The notes under the pieces are model-generated. The model searched no databases. It saw nothing but the letters and a program-made list of their open reading frames with translations, and had not been told where the DNA came from. The position numbers and the translations under genes are program-made. From Acidobacteriota bacterium (GTDB lineage: Bacteria > Acidobacteriota > UBA6911), in the NCBI GenBank assembly GCA_016929335.1, contig JAFGIY010000237.1:20822-84821 (forward strand): a DNA stretch of 64,000 bases, written 5' to 3'. This document shows positions 7,401 through 17,954 of the stretch, one piece after another (position 1 is the stretch's first letter; each line of letters begins with the position of its first letter).

Positions 7401-10400
7401 TCAGTTCAAAATATGAACGGAACCGGTGCCGCAGATGCTTTCAATTTGCCGGATCAGGTCGCTGCTGGACTTCACTTTTACAAAATCAGCGGACTGAATG
7501 TTAACACGGAAATCGGAGGGATGATAGAGTTCCACTTCCACTCCCGTCTCTCCCCGGTTGTTTTCCAGCAGACGATGGAGCAAGGTCGCCGATTCCGGAG
7601 ACAAGCTGGAAATGCAGGCAGAGATGCGAAGTGTTTTGGCGCTGCGTTCGGAAATTCCCGATAGCGGCTGCAAGTCGGAGGCAATAATTTTGCAGCCCCT
7701 CTCATCCTCGCACTCAAAACGCCCAGAGACCAGGATGGGAAAATCCGCTGCCAAATAGGGCTCAAATTTGGGGTAGGCGTTCGGAAATACCACGGTCTCA
7801 ACAGCCCCTGTAAGATCCTCTAACGTAAAAAGAGCCATCAAATCGCCCTTTTTGGTTCGGCGCGTCCGATGCTCGGTCACAATACCGGCGATCTTACATT
7901 CGACGGTTTCCGCATCTCCTATCAGTTCCGCGATGCTCTTCTTGCTGAAACGGGCGACCTCGGAGGCAAAACGGTCGAGAGGATGGCCCGAAACGTAGAA
8001 TCCAAGAGTTTCCTTTTCGAATGCCAGCCTCTGCTCCAGCGGCCACTCCGGCACGTCGGGTGGAGCCGGTTCTGCAATGGATGATTGGCTGGGCGACAGC
8101 CCGGCAAATAGGCCCTTTTGTCCGCTTTCCCGGTCGCGACGCGCTTTTTGGCCATGCTCGATTGCCGTATCGATCATTGCCATGCACTGAGAACGTCTCC
8201 ATCCGAGAGAATCCAGAGCTCCGCTCTTGACAAGACTCTCCAGCACGCGCTTATTTAACGAGCGGGAATCGACTTCTTCGCAAAAATGGAAAAGACTGCG
8301 GAATCGTCCGTTTTGATCGCGGAATTGAAGAACCGATCGAATGGCTCCTTCGCCGACATTCCGAATCGCCAGCATTCCGAATCTGATTTTTCCCCCTGAA
8401 GACTGAAAATCCAGCCCGCTTTCGTTGATGTCAGGAGGGAGGATGGGAATACCCATGTCTTTGCATTCGGCAATGTACATGACGATTTTTTCCGTATTCC
8501 CGATTTCGCTCGACAGTAAGGCCGCCATGAATTGAACCGGATAGTGGACTTTGAGATAGGCCGTCTGATAGGCAAGCAAGGCATATGCCGTACTGTGAGA
8601 TTTATTGAATCCATACTGCGCGAATTGCTCCATCAGATCAAAAACCTGTACTGCGGCTTTATCGGGAATTTTGTTTTGGCGTGCACCCTCGACGAACTTG
8701 TTCCGCATGGATGTCATGACATCCACCATCTTTTTGCCCATTGCCTTGCGCAATATGTCCGCTTCTCCAAGAGAGAATCCGGCCATTTTGCTGGCTATCT
8801 GCATTACCTGTTCCTGATAGACGATTACTCCATAGGTTTCCTTCAGGATATCTTCCAGGGCAGGGTGAGGATAGCGCACCTCAATCAAACCCTGCTTCCG
8901 CTTGATAAAATCCGGAATCATGTCCATGGGACCGGGCCGGTAGAGCGCATTTAAAGCAATGAGGTCCTCAAATCGCTCCGGCCTTAAACGACGCAATTCA
9001 GCCTTCATTCCCCCGCTTTCAAATTGAAAGATTCCGTTTGTCCGGCCTTCGGAGAAAAGGGAAAAAACCTGAGGATCCGTCAATGGAATCGAGGACAAGT
9101 CGAGTTCAATCTGCTTCTCCTCGCGAACGCGACGTACGGTGCTATTGATCACGGTCAGCGTAGTCAAAGCAAGAAAATCCATTTTCAGGAGTCCGATCGA
9201 CTCCAAATCCTTCATGCTGTATTGTGTTGTAATTTCATCCTTGTTGGTTTTTTGCAGCGGGACCAATTCCACCAGGGGTTTTGGGGCAATGACCACGCCT
9301 GCCGCGTGTGTTGACGAATGACGGGACAATCCTTCCAACCGCAGGGCAATTTCAATCAGCTTGGCGATTTGAGGATTTTTCATCTCCTCCGCCAACCGCG
9401 GTTCCTGCACCAGGGATTTTTCGATTTTGGCGTTTAATTCCTCAGGAATAAGCTTGGCAATACGATCAACCTCACCATAGGGGATATTGAGGCTTCTTCC
9501 AACATCCCGAATGACGCCTCGAGCCGCCATGGTGCCGAATGTAATAATCTGGCAGACGCATTCGCGGCCGTATTTCTTGGCTACATATTCGATAACCTCG
9601 GAACGCCGGTTCATACAAAAGTCCATGTCGATGTCGGGCGGCGCTATGCGTTCAGGATTGAGAAATCGCTCAAAGAAAAGCTCATACTGCAGCGGATCGA
9701 TGTCTGTAATGCCCATGCTATAGGCAACAAGACTGCCTACCACCGACCCCCTGCCGGGGCCAACGGGAATGGCATGATCCCGGGCATACTTGATCAAATC
9801 CCAAACGATCAGAAAGTAGCTCGAAAACTGCATTTGCTTGATCATCTCAATTTCGAAATCCAGCCGGCGTTCATAGGCGGAGAGAGGGTATTTGAGATAT
9901 CCGGTATCCGAAAGCTCCTGCAGATGACGGCGCCGTTCCTCGAATCCCAAGCGAACCGTCTTTTCAAAATAACTGTCGGCCGTAAATCCTTCGGGGACTT
10001 CAAACGGAGGGAGCGGCTGCTTGGTCTCGATTATAAGATCGCAGCGCTCGGCAATTCGAACCGTGTTCTCGATTGCTTCGGGAATTTGACCCCAGAGGGC
10101 ACTCATCTCTTCATAGGATTTGAAATAGAATTGATCCGTTTCGTAGCGCATACGGTCCGGCTGATCCACGATTTTGCCGGTGCCGATGCAAAGAAGAACA
10201 TCATGGGCGACACTGTCATCGCGGCGCAGATAGTGAGAATCGTTGGTGCAGACAAGCGGGATTCCCGTTTTTTTCGACATCTCAATAATCAGGGGATTGA
10301 TCCGGTGCTGCGCGGGTAAATTATGGTCCTGCAGCTCAAGATAAAAATTCCCGTCACCGAAGATATCCCGGAGTTCTAAGGCCTCCGCCAGCGCGGCATC

Positions 10401-10862
10401 CGGTTGCTCCATGAGCAGCTTTTGGGGCACCGCCCCTTTCAAACAGGCGGATAGGGCGATCAATCCCCGGCTGTACTGAGATAAAAGCTCTTTGTCTACC
10501 CGCGGTTTATAATAAAAGCCCTCAAGGAAGCCGGCGGAAACCAGACGGCTGAGATTATGATAGCCCTCAAGATTCTCGGCGAGCAGGACCAGATGATTGG
10601 ACTGATCACCGCCGCCGGTTTTTTTGTGGCGACTTTCTTTGGCGACATATATTTCGCAGCCGATGATCGGCTTTAATCCCTTTTTGCGAGCCGTGTTGTA
10701 AAACTGGATGGCTCCAAAAAGATTGCCGTGATCCGTAAGAGCCAGAGCCGGCATTCTCATTTCCAGAGCCAAATCTACAAGACTTTCAATTTTGGATGCA
10801 CCGTCAAGCAGACTATAGTCGGAATGGTTGTGAAGGTGCACGAAAGCTGTTGGTTCTGGCAC
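7401..10862 (-). CDS. dnaE: DNA polymerase III subunit alpha
   Basis: Catalytic subunit of the replicative polymerase; 1153 aa is normal for DnaE. The N-terminal PHP domain shows HLHNHSDYSLLDG (about 9-21), ALTDHGNLFG and TNDSHYL. The polymerase core contains GPGRGSVVGSLVAYS and the catalytic PDIDMDF block near residue 405, then the helix-hairpin-helix and an OB-fold near 980-1060. It starts with GTG at 10862, three bases after the guaA stop, so the two are co-transcribed and probably co-translated. No separate proofreading subunit or PolC is present in the window. The many long plus-strand frames opposite it are shadows. Confidence 0.97.
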   Translation of the reverse strand: MPEPTAFVHLHNHSDYSLLDGASKIESLVDLALEMRMPALALTDHGNLFGAIQFYNTARKKGLKPIIGCEIYVAKESRHKKTGGGDQSNHLVLLAENLEGYHNLSRLVSAGFLEGFYYKPRVDKELLSQYSRGLIALSACLKGAVPQKLLMEQPDAALAEALELRDIFGDGNFYLELQDHNLPAQHRINPLIIEMSKKTGIPLVCTNDSHYLRRDDSVAHDVLLCIGTGKIVDQPDRMRYETDQFYFKSYEEMSALWGQIPEAIENTVRIAERCDLIIETKQPLPPFEVPEGFTADSYFEKTVRLGFEERRRHLQELSDTGYLKYPLSAYERRLDFEIEMIKQMQFSSYFLIVWDLIKYARDHAIPVGPGRGSVVGSLVAYSMGITDIDPLQYELFFERFLNPERIAPPDIDMDFCMNRRSEVIEYVAKKYGRECVCQIITFGTMAARGVIRDVGRSLNIPYGEVDRIAKLIPEELNAKIEKSLVQEPRLAEEMKNPQIAKLIEIALRLEGLSRHSSTHAAGVVIAPKPLVELVPLQKTNKDEITTQYSMKDLESIGLLKMDFLALTTLTVINSTVRRVREEKQIELDLSSIPLTDPQVFSLFSEGRTNGIFQFESGGMKAELRRLRPERFEDLIALNALYRPGPMDMIPDFIKRKQGLIEVRYPHPALEDILKETYGVIVYQEQVMQIASKMAGFSLGEADILRKAMGKKMVDVMTSMRNKFVEGARQNKIPDKAAVQVFDLMEQFAQYGFNKSHSTAYALLAYQTAYLKVHYPVQFMAALLSSEIGNTEKIVMYIAECKDMGIPILPPDINESGLDFQSSGGKIRFGMLAIRNVGEGAIRSVLQFRDQNGRFRSLFHFCEEVDSRSLNKRVLESLVKSGALDSLGWRRSQCMAMIDTAIEHGQKARRDRESGQKGLFAGLSPSQSSIAEPAPPDVPEWPLEQRLAFEKETLGFYVSGHPLDRFASEVARFSKKSIAELIGDAETVECKIAGIVTEHRTRRTKKGDLMALFTLEDLTGAVETVVFPNAYPKFEPYLAADFPILVSGRFECEDERGCKIIASDLQPLSGISERSAKTLRISACISSLSPESATLLHRLLENNRGETGVEVELYHPSDFRVNIQSADFVKVKSSSDLIRQIESICGTGSVHILN

Positions 10863-10865
10863 TTG

Positions 10866-12443
10866 CTACTCCCATTCGATGGTTCCCGGAGGTTTTGAGG
10901 TTATATCATAAACAACTCGATTGATTCCCCGTACTTCATTGACAATGCGCGTTGAGATTCTCTCGAGGACTTCATACGGAATTTTCGCCCAATCGGCCGT
11001 CATTCCGTCCATGCTGGTAACAATGCGAAGTGCCGCGACATTTTCATAGGTACGGTCGTCACCCATTACGCCTACGCTGCGGATTGGAAGCAATACGACG
11101 AAAGACTGCCATATTTCGCGCAAGAGGCCTGCTCTCTCTGTTTCTTCCTGGACGATGGCATCCGCATCTCTGAGGAGCGCCAGGCGCTCGGGTGTTACCG
11201 ATCCCAGGATACGAACCGCGAGACCGGGACCGGGAAACGGCTGACGATATATAAACCGGGAATGCACACCAAGTTCCTCTCCCACCTTCCGCACTTCATC
11301 TTTAAAAAGCTCGCGCAGCGGTTCAATGAGCTGAAACTTCATGTCAAGCGGCAACCCGCCCACATTATGGTGAGACTTGATGACTGCAGAGGGGCCTCGA
11401 ACGGATGTGGACTCAATGACGTCAGGATAGAGCGTTCCCTGAACAAGAAAAGGAGGATCTCCATGAACGCCGGCTTGTTCTTCAAAAACGCGGATGAATT
11501 CTTCTCCGATGATTTTGCGTTTCTGTTCAGGATCTTCGACATCCCGCAAACGTGATAGAAACTTCTGCCGTGCATCAACACCCACAACCTTGAGATGCAG
11601 GCGTTCCAGGAAGTTTTGCAGTACCGTTTCGTATTCATTTTTGCGCAGCAATCCGTTGTCCACGAAGACGCAGGTTAGCCGGTCTCCGATTGCTTTATGC
11701 ACAAGCAGGGCGGCAACGGTAGAATCCACACCGCCGCTGAGGCCGCAGATTGCACGGTCGGAACCGATTTTCGCAGAAATGGAATCCACAGTCGATTGGA
11801 CAAACGCTGCCATTGTCCAATCGCCTTTGCACCCGCAAGCCTTGAAAAGGAAGTTTTTCAAAATATCCGTTCCATGATGCGTATGGACAACTTCGGGGTG
11901 AAATTGCAGTCCCCAGATCCGTCGATCCGGAGCGCCCGCTGCGGCAATTAAACCTCCAGAGCGGGCCAAAACCTTGAATCCTGAAGGAAGAGTCTCGACT
12001 CGGTCTCCATGACTCATCCATGCCTGAAATTGGTCAGGCAAATCAGTCCAAAGCATGTCCTGTTCGCTTACATCTACAATGGCTTTTCCAAACTCACGGC
12101 GGTCGCCACCGGAAACAACGCGGCCACCCAAACTCGCAGCGATCAGCTGGAGCCCGTAACATATCCCCAGAACGGGCAACTCCGCTTTAAAAAGCTCGAG
12201 GGGAAGAGCAGGACTCCCTTCGCGGATAACTGAATCCGGGCTTCCTGAAAGTATAATTCCAAACGGCCTGGTTTCCCGGATTTTTTCGGCAGCGTCGTAA
12301 TAGGGAATTATCTCGCAATACACCGACAACTCTCGAACTCTGCGCGCGATAAGCTGAGTATATTGAGAACCAAAGTCCAGAATAAGTACGTTTTCGTGAT
12401 AAATGAGCTTGCTCCAGTTCCTATTCTGACTGCTTTCAGGCAA
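10866..12443 (-). CDS. guaA: GMP synthase (glutamine-hydrolysing)
   Basis: Converts XMP to GMP using glutamine. It has an N-terminal class I amidotransferase domain with catalytic Cys95 (GICYGLQ), His182 and Glu184 (FHPEV), then an ATP pyrophosphatase domain with SGGVDS at 236-241, and the C-terminal dimerisation domain ending in the typical KPPGTIEWE. The only start in frame before the conserved [10 protein letters not shown] is TTG at 12443, which overlaps the end of hisG by eight bases. That overlap suggests translational coupling. The 525-aa length is usual. It sits between hisG and dnaE. Confidence 0.97.
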   Translation of the reverse strand: MPESSQNRNWSKLIYHENVLILDFGSQYTQLIARRVRELSVYCEIIPYYDAAEKIRETRPFGIILSGSPDSVIREGSPALPLELFKAELPVLGICYGLQLIAASLGGRVVSGGDRREFGKAIVDVSEQDMLWTDLPDQFQAWMSHGDRVETLPSGFKVLARSGGLIAAAGAPDRRIWGLQFHPEVVHTHHGTDILKNFLFKACGCKGDWTMAAFVQSTVDSISAKIGSDRAICGLSGGVDSTVAALLVHKAIGDRLTCVFVDNGLLRKNEYETVLQNFLERLHLKVVGVDARQKFLSRLRDVEDPEQKRKIIGEEFIRVFEEQAGVHGDPPFLVQGTLYPDVIESTSVRGPSAVIKSHHNVGGLPLDMKFQLIEPLRELFKDEVRKVGEELGVHSRFIYRQPFPGPGLAVRILGSVTPERLALLRDADAIVQEETERAGLLREIWQSFVVLLPIRSVGVMGDDRTYENVAALRIVTSMDGMTADWAKIPYEVLERISTRIVNEVRGINRVVYDITSKPPGTIEWE

Positions 12444-13323
12444 TCAGCTTGTTCAGGGGATACTCGATTATACCTTCGGCGCCGGCTCTCTTGAGGTCGG
12501 GTATCATGCTCTTAACCACTTTTTCTTCCACCACTACCTCGAGTGCTATCCATCCCGATAACGTCAAAGGACTCACAGTGGGGCGCTTTAAGGAGGGAAG
12601 AATCCCCATGATTTTCGGCAGGTCGCTTTCCTTCAGATTCATCTTCAGCCCGACCATTCCTTCTGCCGCCAATGCACCCTTTAGAAGGATGGCGATGTTT
12701 TCCATTTTCTTCCGCTTCCAGGGATCATTCCATGCATCTCTGTTGGCAATAAAGCGTGTGGTCGAAGACAGAATATCTTCAATTATTCGCAACTGATTGG
12801 CTTTAAGTGATCTTCCGGTCTCTGTCAGCTCCACAATAGCATCTACAAGAATGCCGGCTTTGGCTTCCGTGGCACCCCATGAATATTCCACTTTGGCTTT
12901 CACCTTGCGCTTCGCGAGATATTTTTTAACGTAGCTGACCAGTTCTGTAGCTATGGTTTTTCCCTGCAGATCCTTGATTGATTGGATCTTTGAGCTTTCC
13001 GGAACGGCCAGCACCCAGCGCACGGGTTTGAATCCGGATTTTCCATACACAAGTTCGCAGATCTGTTTTACATGAACGCCGGTTTCCAGAATCCAGTCCT
13101 GCCCGGTGATGCCTGCATCAAACAATCCATCCTGTACATATTTACCCATTTCCTGGGAGCGGATGAGCATAACCTCAATCTCCTCGTCATCACAATACGG
13201 GAAATAGGAACGATCGCTGGAATTGATGCGGATGCCTGCCTTCCGAAATAGCTCCATAGTGGCGTCCTGAAGGCTTCCTTTCGGCATTCCCAGCTTGAGT
13301 GTCTTTTTAGCAGCGCTTGACAT
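12436..13323 (-). CDS. hisG: ATP phosphoribosyltransferase, long form
   Basis: First enzyme of histidine synthesis, joining ATP and PRPP. The 295-aa product is the long HisG form: a periplasmic-binding-like catalytic core (LGMPKGSLQ at the start, [23 protein letters not shown]) plus a C-terminal ACT-like regulatory domain (about 215-295), which normally gives feedback inhibition by histidine without HisZ. The frame is open to 13455 but the start is set at ATG 13323, where AGGAG lies six bases upstream. No other his biosynthetic gene is in the window. It heads the hisG-guaA-dnaE-accA group. Confidence 0.95.
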   Translation of the reverse strand: MSSAAKKTLKLGMPKGSLQDATMELFRKAGIRINSSDRSYFPYCDDEEIEVMLIRSQEMGKYVQDGLFDAGITGQDWILETGVHVKQICELVYGKSGFKPVRWVLAVPESSKIQSIKDLQGKTIATELVSYVKKYLAKRKVKAKVEYSWGATEAKAGILVDAIVELTETGRSLKANQLRIIEDILSSTTRFIANRDAWNDPWKRKKMENIAILLKGALAAEGMVGLKMNLKESDLPKIMGILPSLKRPTVSPLTLSGWIALEVVVEEKVVKSMIPDLKRAGAEGIIEYPLNKLIA

Positions 13324-13707
13324 GGATTCTCCTGACATCGTTAAGGCGGCTTTGCGCCGGCTTCTTTTGCGAAACGCAAAGGATAATACCGGTACGGCCA
13401 GAATTCCACCGGATTTCTTCCGGATTTTGCTCATGCAGGCTTCCCTAGTCCTCATTCATGATGCTTTTGCTGCGGCAGCGGATCCGGGCATGTCTGCAGC
13501 GTTGCGCTCGGTCGGATTCCTCGACGTACTGTCGAGTCTGCCTTCGGAATCCTCCCGTCGCGCGCCTCGCAGCCAAGCCCGTCTGCACCGCCCCGCGACG
13601 AACCTTCATGAATAAAGCGGGCTGGCGACATGGCGGTTCACGCATTTCGGCATTCCTATGAGATCCTTCGTATGCTATTTCTTTTTAGAATATTCAGGGG
13701 AGGGATT
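13324..13707. other. 384-base intergenic region between divergent hisG and the aminotransferase
   Basis: I see no convincing gene here; the short frames lack ribosome-binding sites and contradict each other. On the hisG side there is a perfect hairpin, TTTGCG-AAA-CGCAAA (13366-13380), in what would be the hisG leader, with a TATTAT element just upstream of it on the minus strand but no good -35. The middle (about 13460-13610) is GC-richer than its flanks. At 13608-13621 is the 14-mer ATGAATAAAGCGGG, identical to the right half of the terminator at 6381-6404. A strong ribosome-binding site (GGGGAGGG) precedes the aminotransferase ATG. Confidence 0.45.
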
Positions 13708-14910
13708 ATGGATAGCAGCGAATACATCAGGCTGGAGGAAACTTACGGCGCTCACAATTATCGCCCGCTTGATGTTGTACTTACACGCGGCCAGGGAATC
13801 TGGGTCTGGGATGTCGATGGGAAAAGATACCTGGATTGTCTCTCCGCCTATTCTGCGGTGAACCAAGGCCATTGCCACCCCAGAATTCAGGCCGCTCTTA
13901 TGGAACAAGCCGGGAAGCTTACTCTTACTTCCAGAGCTTTTCGAAACGACCAGCTGGCGCTTTTTTATAAAGAAATTTGTGATTTGACCCGCTCGCACAA
14001 GGTGCTCCCCATGAATAGCGGAGCTGAAGCCGTAGAAACCGTTATAAAGGCAGTGAGAAAGTGGGGATATCAAGTGAAAGGCGTTCCGCACAACCAGGCG
14101 GAAATTATTGTATGTTCCAACAATTTCCATGGGCGGACCATTACCATTGTTGGATTCAGCACGGATCAGCCCTATCGCGAGGGTTTCGGCCCTTTCACCC
14201 CGGGATTCAAGGTCATTCCATTCGGCAATACCGATGCTCTGGAAAATGCCATTACTTCCAATACGGTCGGTTTCCTTGTCGAGCCTATTCAGGGAGAAGC
14301 AGGCGTGATTGTGCCTCCACCCGGCTATTTGGCCAGGGCAAAAACAATCTGCAAAAAGAACAATGTCGTCTTCATACTTGATGAAATCCAGACTGGATTG
14401 GGCCGTACGGGAAAGCTTCTGGCAGAAGAGCATGACCGGATTGAGGCGGATTTAAGCATCATCGGGAAGGCTCTTTCCGGCGGCTTCTACCCCATTTCGG
14501 CAGTGCTTTCCAATATGGAAGTCCTTGGAGTATTGCGTCCGGGCGATCATGGAAGCACTTTTGGCGGAAATCCTCTTGCCTGCGCCGTCGCGCGAATGGC
14601 TTTAAAAGTGCTCCTGGAAGAAGGAATGATCGACAATGCAGCAAAAATGGGAGATTATCTGATTTCTCAATTGAGGAGCATCCGAAGTCCCAACATCAAA
14701 GAGGTGCGCGGTAAGGGATTGCTGATTGGATTGGAGCTTCATCCCGAAGCCGGCGGAGCCAGAAGGTTCTGCGAGGCACTCATGAAAAAGGGATTGCTAT
14801 GTAAAGAGACTCATGAGAATACTGTGCGCTTTGCGCCGCCGCTTATAATCGGGAAGGAAGATATTGATTGGGCGCTGGAGCAGATTGAGCCCGTGTTCAT
14901 GCAGGAATAG
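13708..14910 (+). CDS. rocD: Ornithine aminotransferase
   Basis: Class III PLP-dependent aminotransferase, 400 aa, that most likely converts ornithine and 2-oxoglutarate to glutamate semialdehyde and glutamate. The fold signatures are NSGAEAVET (103-111), NNFHGRT (138-144), [12 protein letters not shown] (224-235) and the PLP lysine at 254 in IIGKALSGG. The N-terminal [16 protein letters not shown] and the [13 protein letters not shown] block match ornithine transaminases better than acetylornithine ones. ATG 13708 is chosen over the longer frame from 13630 because GGGGAGGG precedes it. It is followed 15 bases later by uppP; no arginine genes are adjacent, so its pathway role is inferred. Confidence 0.9.
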   Translation: MDSSEYIRLEETYGAHNYRPLDVVLTRGQGIWVWDVDGKRYLDCLSAYSAVNQGHCHPRIQAALMEQAGKLTLTSRAFRNDQLALFYKEICDLTRSHKVLPMNSGAEAVETVIKAVRKWGYQVKGVPHNQAEIIVCSNNFHGRTITIVGFSTDQPYREGFGPFTPGFKVIPFGNTDALENAITSNTVGFLVEPIQGEAGVIVPPPGYLARAKTICKKNNVVFILDEIQTGLGRTGKLLAEEHDRIEADLSIIGKALSGGFYPISAVLSNMEVLGVLRPGDHGSTFGGNPLACAVARMALKVLLEEGMIDNAAKMGDYLISQLRSIRSPNIKEVRGKGLLIGLELHPEAGGARRFCEALMKKGLLCKETHENTVRFAPPLIIGKEDIDWALEQIEPVFMQE

Positions 14911-14925
14911 CCGCTCGGAGGTTTA

Positions 14926-15756
14926 ATGGAAATACTTGCCGCTGCAATAATGGGAATCGTTCAGGGCTTGACCGAATTTTTGCCCATCAGCAGTACGGCC
15001 CATCTTATTTTGGTCCCGTGGTTTTTGGAATGGAAGCATGAAGGTCTTGTTTTTGATGTAGCTTTGCATGTCGGAACTGCTGTCGCTGTGCTGGCCTTTT
15101 TCATGCGCGATTGGATCCGATTGGCGCGCGAGTTTTTTCTGGGAATCAGGGAAGGAAAGCTGCTGAGCAATCCGGATCGTCGATTAGCCTGGTTTTTAAT
15201 CGTCGGCACATTGCCCGCAATGGCGGCCGGACTGGCTTTCGAGGAGATCATAGAGAAGAATTTGCGATCGCCCTTAATTATTGTTTTTACTCTGACGGCG
15301 CTCGGAGCGCTGCTTTTATTCGCTGAAAAGCACGGCCGCCATACGCGCTCAATAGATAATTTTGGCTGGGCAGATTCTCTTAGCATCGGCTTCAGTCAGG
15401 CGATCGCATTGATTCCGGGCGTATCTCGCAGCGGGATTACGATGACTACAGCCATGCTGCGTGACAGCACGCGGACCAGTGCTGCCCGCTTTTCCTTTTT
15501 GCTGTCGACTCCGGTTATTTTGGGCGCGGGTATTCTGGAAGCCTTGCGCCTCGTGGGGGCTATTCGCGATCCGGCCGTTGCCACGGAAGCCGTTCGCTGG
15601 AGTGTTATGGGCGTAGGATTCGTTAGCGCGGCAATTTCAGGATTTCTTTGCATCCGCTTTTTTCTGCAATATTTACAGACAAAAAGCTTCATGCCGTTTG
15701 TTATTTATCGGTTCCTGTTGGCGGGAGTTGTATTGGTTTATTATCTGAAGAACTGA
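14926..15756 (+). CDS. uppP: Undecaprenyl-diphosphatase (BacA/UppP)
   Basis: Integral membrane phosphatase that recycles undecaprenyl diphosphate to the monophosphate carrier for peptidoglycan and other envelope polymers. It has the two family signatures: GLTEFLPISSTAH at 14-26, with the catalytic Glu, and PGVSRSGITM at about 164-173. About eight hydrophobic segments are visible and the length (276 aa) is usual. ATG 14926 follows a GGAGG ribosome-binding site. In other bacteria extra copies give bacitracin resistance. It ends nine bases before the convergent rarA stop. Confidence 0.96.
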   Translation: MEILAAAIMGIVQGLTEFLPISSTAHLILVPWFLEWKHEGLVFDVALHVGTAVAVLAFFMRDWIRLAREFFLGIREGKLLSNPDRRLAWFLIVGTLPAMAAGLAFEEIIEKNLRSPLIIVFTLTALGALLLFAEKHGRHTRSIDNFGWADSLSIGFSQAIALIPGVSRSGITMTTAMLRDSTRTSAARFSFLLSTPVILGAGILEALRLVGAIRDPAVATEAVRWSVMGVGFVSAAISGFLCIRFFLQYLQTKSFMPFVIYRFLLAGVVLVYYLKN

Positions 15757-15765
15757 ACAGATCAG

Positions 15766-17118
15766 TCAGGATTTCTTTGCGCCGCCCTTTTTGCGTTGGC
15801 GTATTTCTGCAAGTATTTCTTGAATGCGGCGTTCCATGCCCTGGTCGGTAGGATTGTAATACTGGCGGTTTCTCAGCGAATCGGGCAGGCATTCCATATC
15901 CGCAACCTTTTCCTTTAAATCATGCGCATATTGATAGCCTTTTCCATATCCGAGCTCTTTCATAAGGTTGGTCGGAGCATTGCGGATATGTAATGGGGGA
16001 GGTTCATTGAATGTGCGCTGAACGTCAGAAACAACGGAAGAATAGGCCGTATATAGTGCATTCGATTTTGGAGCAACGGAAAGGTACACGGCGGCCTGCG
16101 CCAGGGCCAGTTTGCACTCGGGCAAACCAACAAGTCGAACGGCATCGGTTGCATTCAGCGCTATGCTGAGCGCACGGACATCGGCGAGACCGATATCCTC
16201 GGATGCGAACCGAACCATGCGGCGCGCAATATATACCGGATCCTCTCCAGCCTCCAGCATCCGGCCCAGCCAATACAGAGACGCATCCGGGTCACTATTT
16301 CTCATGGATTTATGGAGTGCAGAAATTAGGTTGTAATGCTCCTCGCCCCCTTTGTCGTACTGAAGGATCTTCTTCTGAAGCGCACTTTCGAGATCTTCAG
16401 ACGTAAGAGTTGGAACAGGCTCCTTCTTCCTGAGCAAAGCAAGCGAAACCGCCAGTTCGAGAATGTTCAGTGCAATACGAGCATCACCATTAGCGTATAC
16501 GGCAAGTTGCTTCAAAACCGTCTCCGGAACCGTAATCGAAGCATTCCCCAATCCTCTTGTTTTGTCGGCAAGTGCCCGCTGAAGAATTTCCTGAATTTCC
16601 GGAGGCTGAAGGGGATTGAGTACATAAACCTTGCATCGGGAAAGCAGCGGACTGATCACTTCAAAGGAAGGATTTTCAGTCGTAGCACCTATCAGCACGA
16701 TAACACCGGACTCAACATATGGAAGGAACGCATCCTGCTGTGCCTTATTGAAGCGATGAATTTCATCGACGAAAACAATCATTCTTCCCCGGGATTTTCG
16801 AAAATAGGCTTCCGCTTCGGCCATCACCGTTTTGATTTCCTTGATGCCTGAAAGAACGGCGCTGTATGAAACAAACGGGGAACGGGTCTGTTTGGCAATA
16901 ATGCGGGCCAGAGTTGTTTTTCCCGTACCCGGAGGCCCCCATAAAATTATGGATGTCAGTTGATCCTGCTCGGCCATTAAGCGCAATACCTTGCCGTCGC
17001 CAATCAGGTGATCCTGCCCGACGATCTCATCAAGTGTTTGCGGACGAAGGCGTTCTGCAAGAGGAGAGTCCGGTGAAACAGGGAAGTCGGCCGGTTCAGG
17101 GAAGAGCGATTTAGTCAT
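15766..17118 (-). CDS. rarA: Replication-associated recombination protein A (RarA/MgsA)
   Basis: AAA+ ATPase of the clamp-loader-like family that acts at stalled replication forks. Walker A is GPPGTGKTT (61-69), Walker B IVFVDEIH (114-121), followed by the family-typical [13 protein letters not shown] and a sensor 1 region [11 protein letters not shown]. The C-terminal half has the MgsA_C features ([34 protein letters not shown]). The 450-aa length is usual. Its ATG overlaps the TGA of the upstream methyltransferase (ATGA), so the two are translationally coupled. Confidence 0.96.
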   Translation of the reverse strand: MTKSLFPEPADFPVSPDSPLAERLRPQTLDEIVGQDHLIGDGKVLRLMAEQDQLTSIILWGPPGTGKTTLARIIAKQTRSPFVSYSAVLSGIKEIKTVMAEAEAYFRKSRGRMIVFVDEIHRFNKAQQDAFLPYVESGVIVLIGATTENPSFEVISPLLSRCKVYVLNPLQPPEIQEILQRALADKTRGLGNASITVPETVLKQLAVYANGDARIALNILELAVSLALLRKKEPVPTLTSEDLESALQKKILQYDKGGEEHYNLISALHKSMRNSDPDASLYWLGRMLEAGEDPVYIARRMVRFASEDIGLADVRALSIALNATDAVRLVGLPECKLALAQAAVYLSVAPKSNALYTAYSSVVSDVQRTFNEPPPLHIRNAPTNLMKELGYGKGYQYAHDLKEKVADMECLPDSLRNRQYYNPTDQGMERRIQEILAEIRQRKKGGAKKS

Positions 17119-17954
17119 ATGGAGACCCCGGAAGTTCCCAATTTGCTCTCCGGTAAGGTGCGCTGTCGCACAGCTTCAAAAAGAAATACAGCTCCGGCCG
17201 AAGCCACATTCAGAGATTCTACTCCTTCTGCCATCGGTATATGCAAGGACTGGATGTGCTTCAGCCCGGAATCTGCAAGCCCGCGGCCTTCGTTCCCAAG
17301 GAGCAATGCACACGGAGGAGCAAGATCCGCTTCCGTGTACGGCATACCCTCCATTACATCCGTGCGATAAACGCGGATTTGATGAAGCTTGCAGTAACGC
17401 AAAAAGGCCGGGAGCTCAATGCTTTCCAACACTGGAAGACGGAAATACAAACCGGCGCTGGCGCGAATCGCCTTGGGATTCCGGGGAGAAACTGTGCCTC
17501 GACTAGTGCAAGCGAAGGATGCACCTGCTGCAGCCGCAGTGCGGATCAGTGTACCCAAATTGCCGGGATCCTGGATACCACAGGCATATAAAATCAGAGT
17601 ATTTTGCGCGGGCTTCAGCGTATCCAGCGAAAGCTTAGGCATGCGTACCAGCGCAATTGCGCCCTGCGGGCTTTGAACGTCAGAAACGTATTTAAACAAT
17701 TGAGAATCGGCTCTGTAGATCCGGACCTTTCCGGGAAGCAGGGCATTAAGAAGTGCACCTTCTCTTTTGGAAGATCCGAAGCGGTCCGAAATAAGCACAA
17801 CCTCGATCCGGCGGCCGGCATTAAGCGCTTCCTCCAATACGCGGAGCCCTTCGGCAACCACAAGCTCTTCCGGTGCTCTGTGTGAACCGGAGGCTACCAG
17901 CCGGATCGTTTTAAGTACCGGATTATTCCTGCTAGTGATTTGTGGAATGGCCAT
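17115..17954 (-). CDS. SpoU/TrmH-family RNA 2'-O-ribose methyltransferase
   Basis: A 279-aa protein with an N-terminal L30e-like substrate-binding domain (about 1-105) and a C-terminal knotted SPOUT domain. Motif 1 is DPGNLGTLIRTAAAAG, motif 2 LLLGNEGRGL and motif 3 IPMAEGVESLNVASAGAV, which together bind S-adenosylmethionine in the trefoil knot. The target is probably rRNA, as in RlmB and TsnR-type enzymes, but the sequence does not tell which nucleotide. Its start overlaps the yqeC end by 23 bases and its stop overlaps the rarA start. It could equally be annotated as a generic TrmH-family enzyme. Confidence 0.93.
   Translation of the reverse strand: MAIPQITSRNNPVLKTIRLVASGSHRAPEELVVAEGLRVLEEALNAGRRIEVVLISDRFGSSKREGALLNALLPGKVRIYRADSQLFKYVSDVQSPQGAIALVRMPKLSLDTLKPAQNTLILYACGIQDPGNLGTLIRTAAAAGASFACTSRGTVSPRNPKAIRASAGLYFRLPVLESIELPAFLRYCKLHQIRVYRTDVMEGMPYTEADLAPPCALLLGNEGRGLADSGLKHIQSLHIPMAEGVESLNVASAGAVFLFEAVRQRTLPESKLGTSGVSI

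Noticed and set aside
13295..13661. Short frames on both strands in the hisG-rocD gap
   Set aside because: None has a ribosome-binding site, they contradict one another, and none resembles a known protein.
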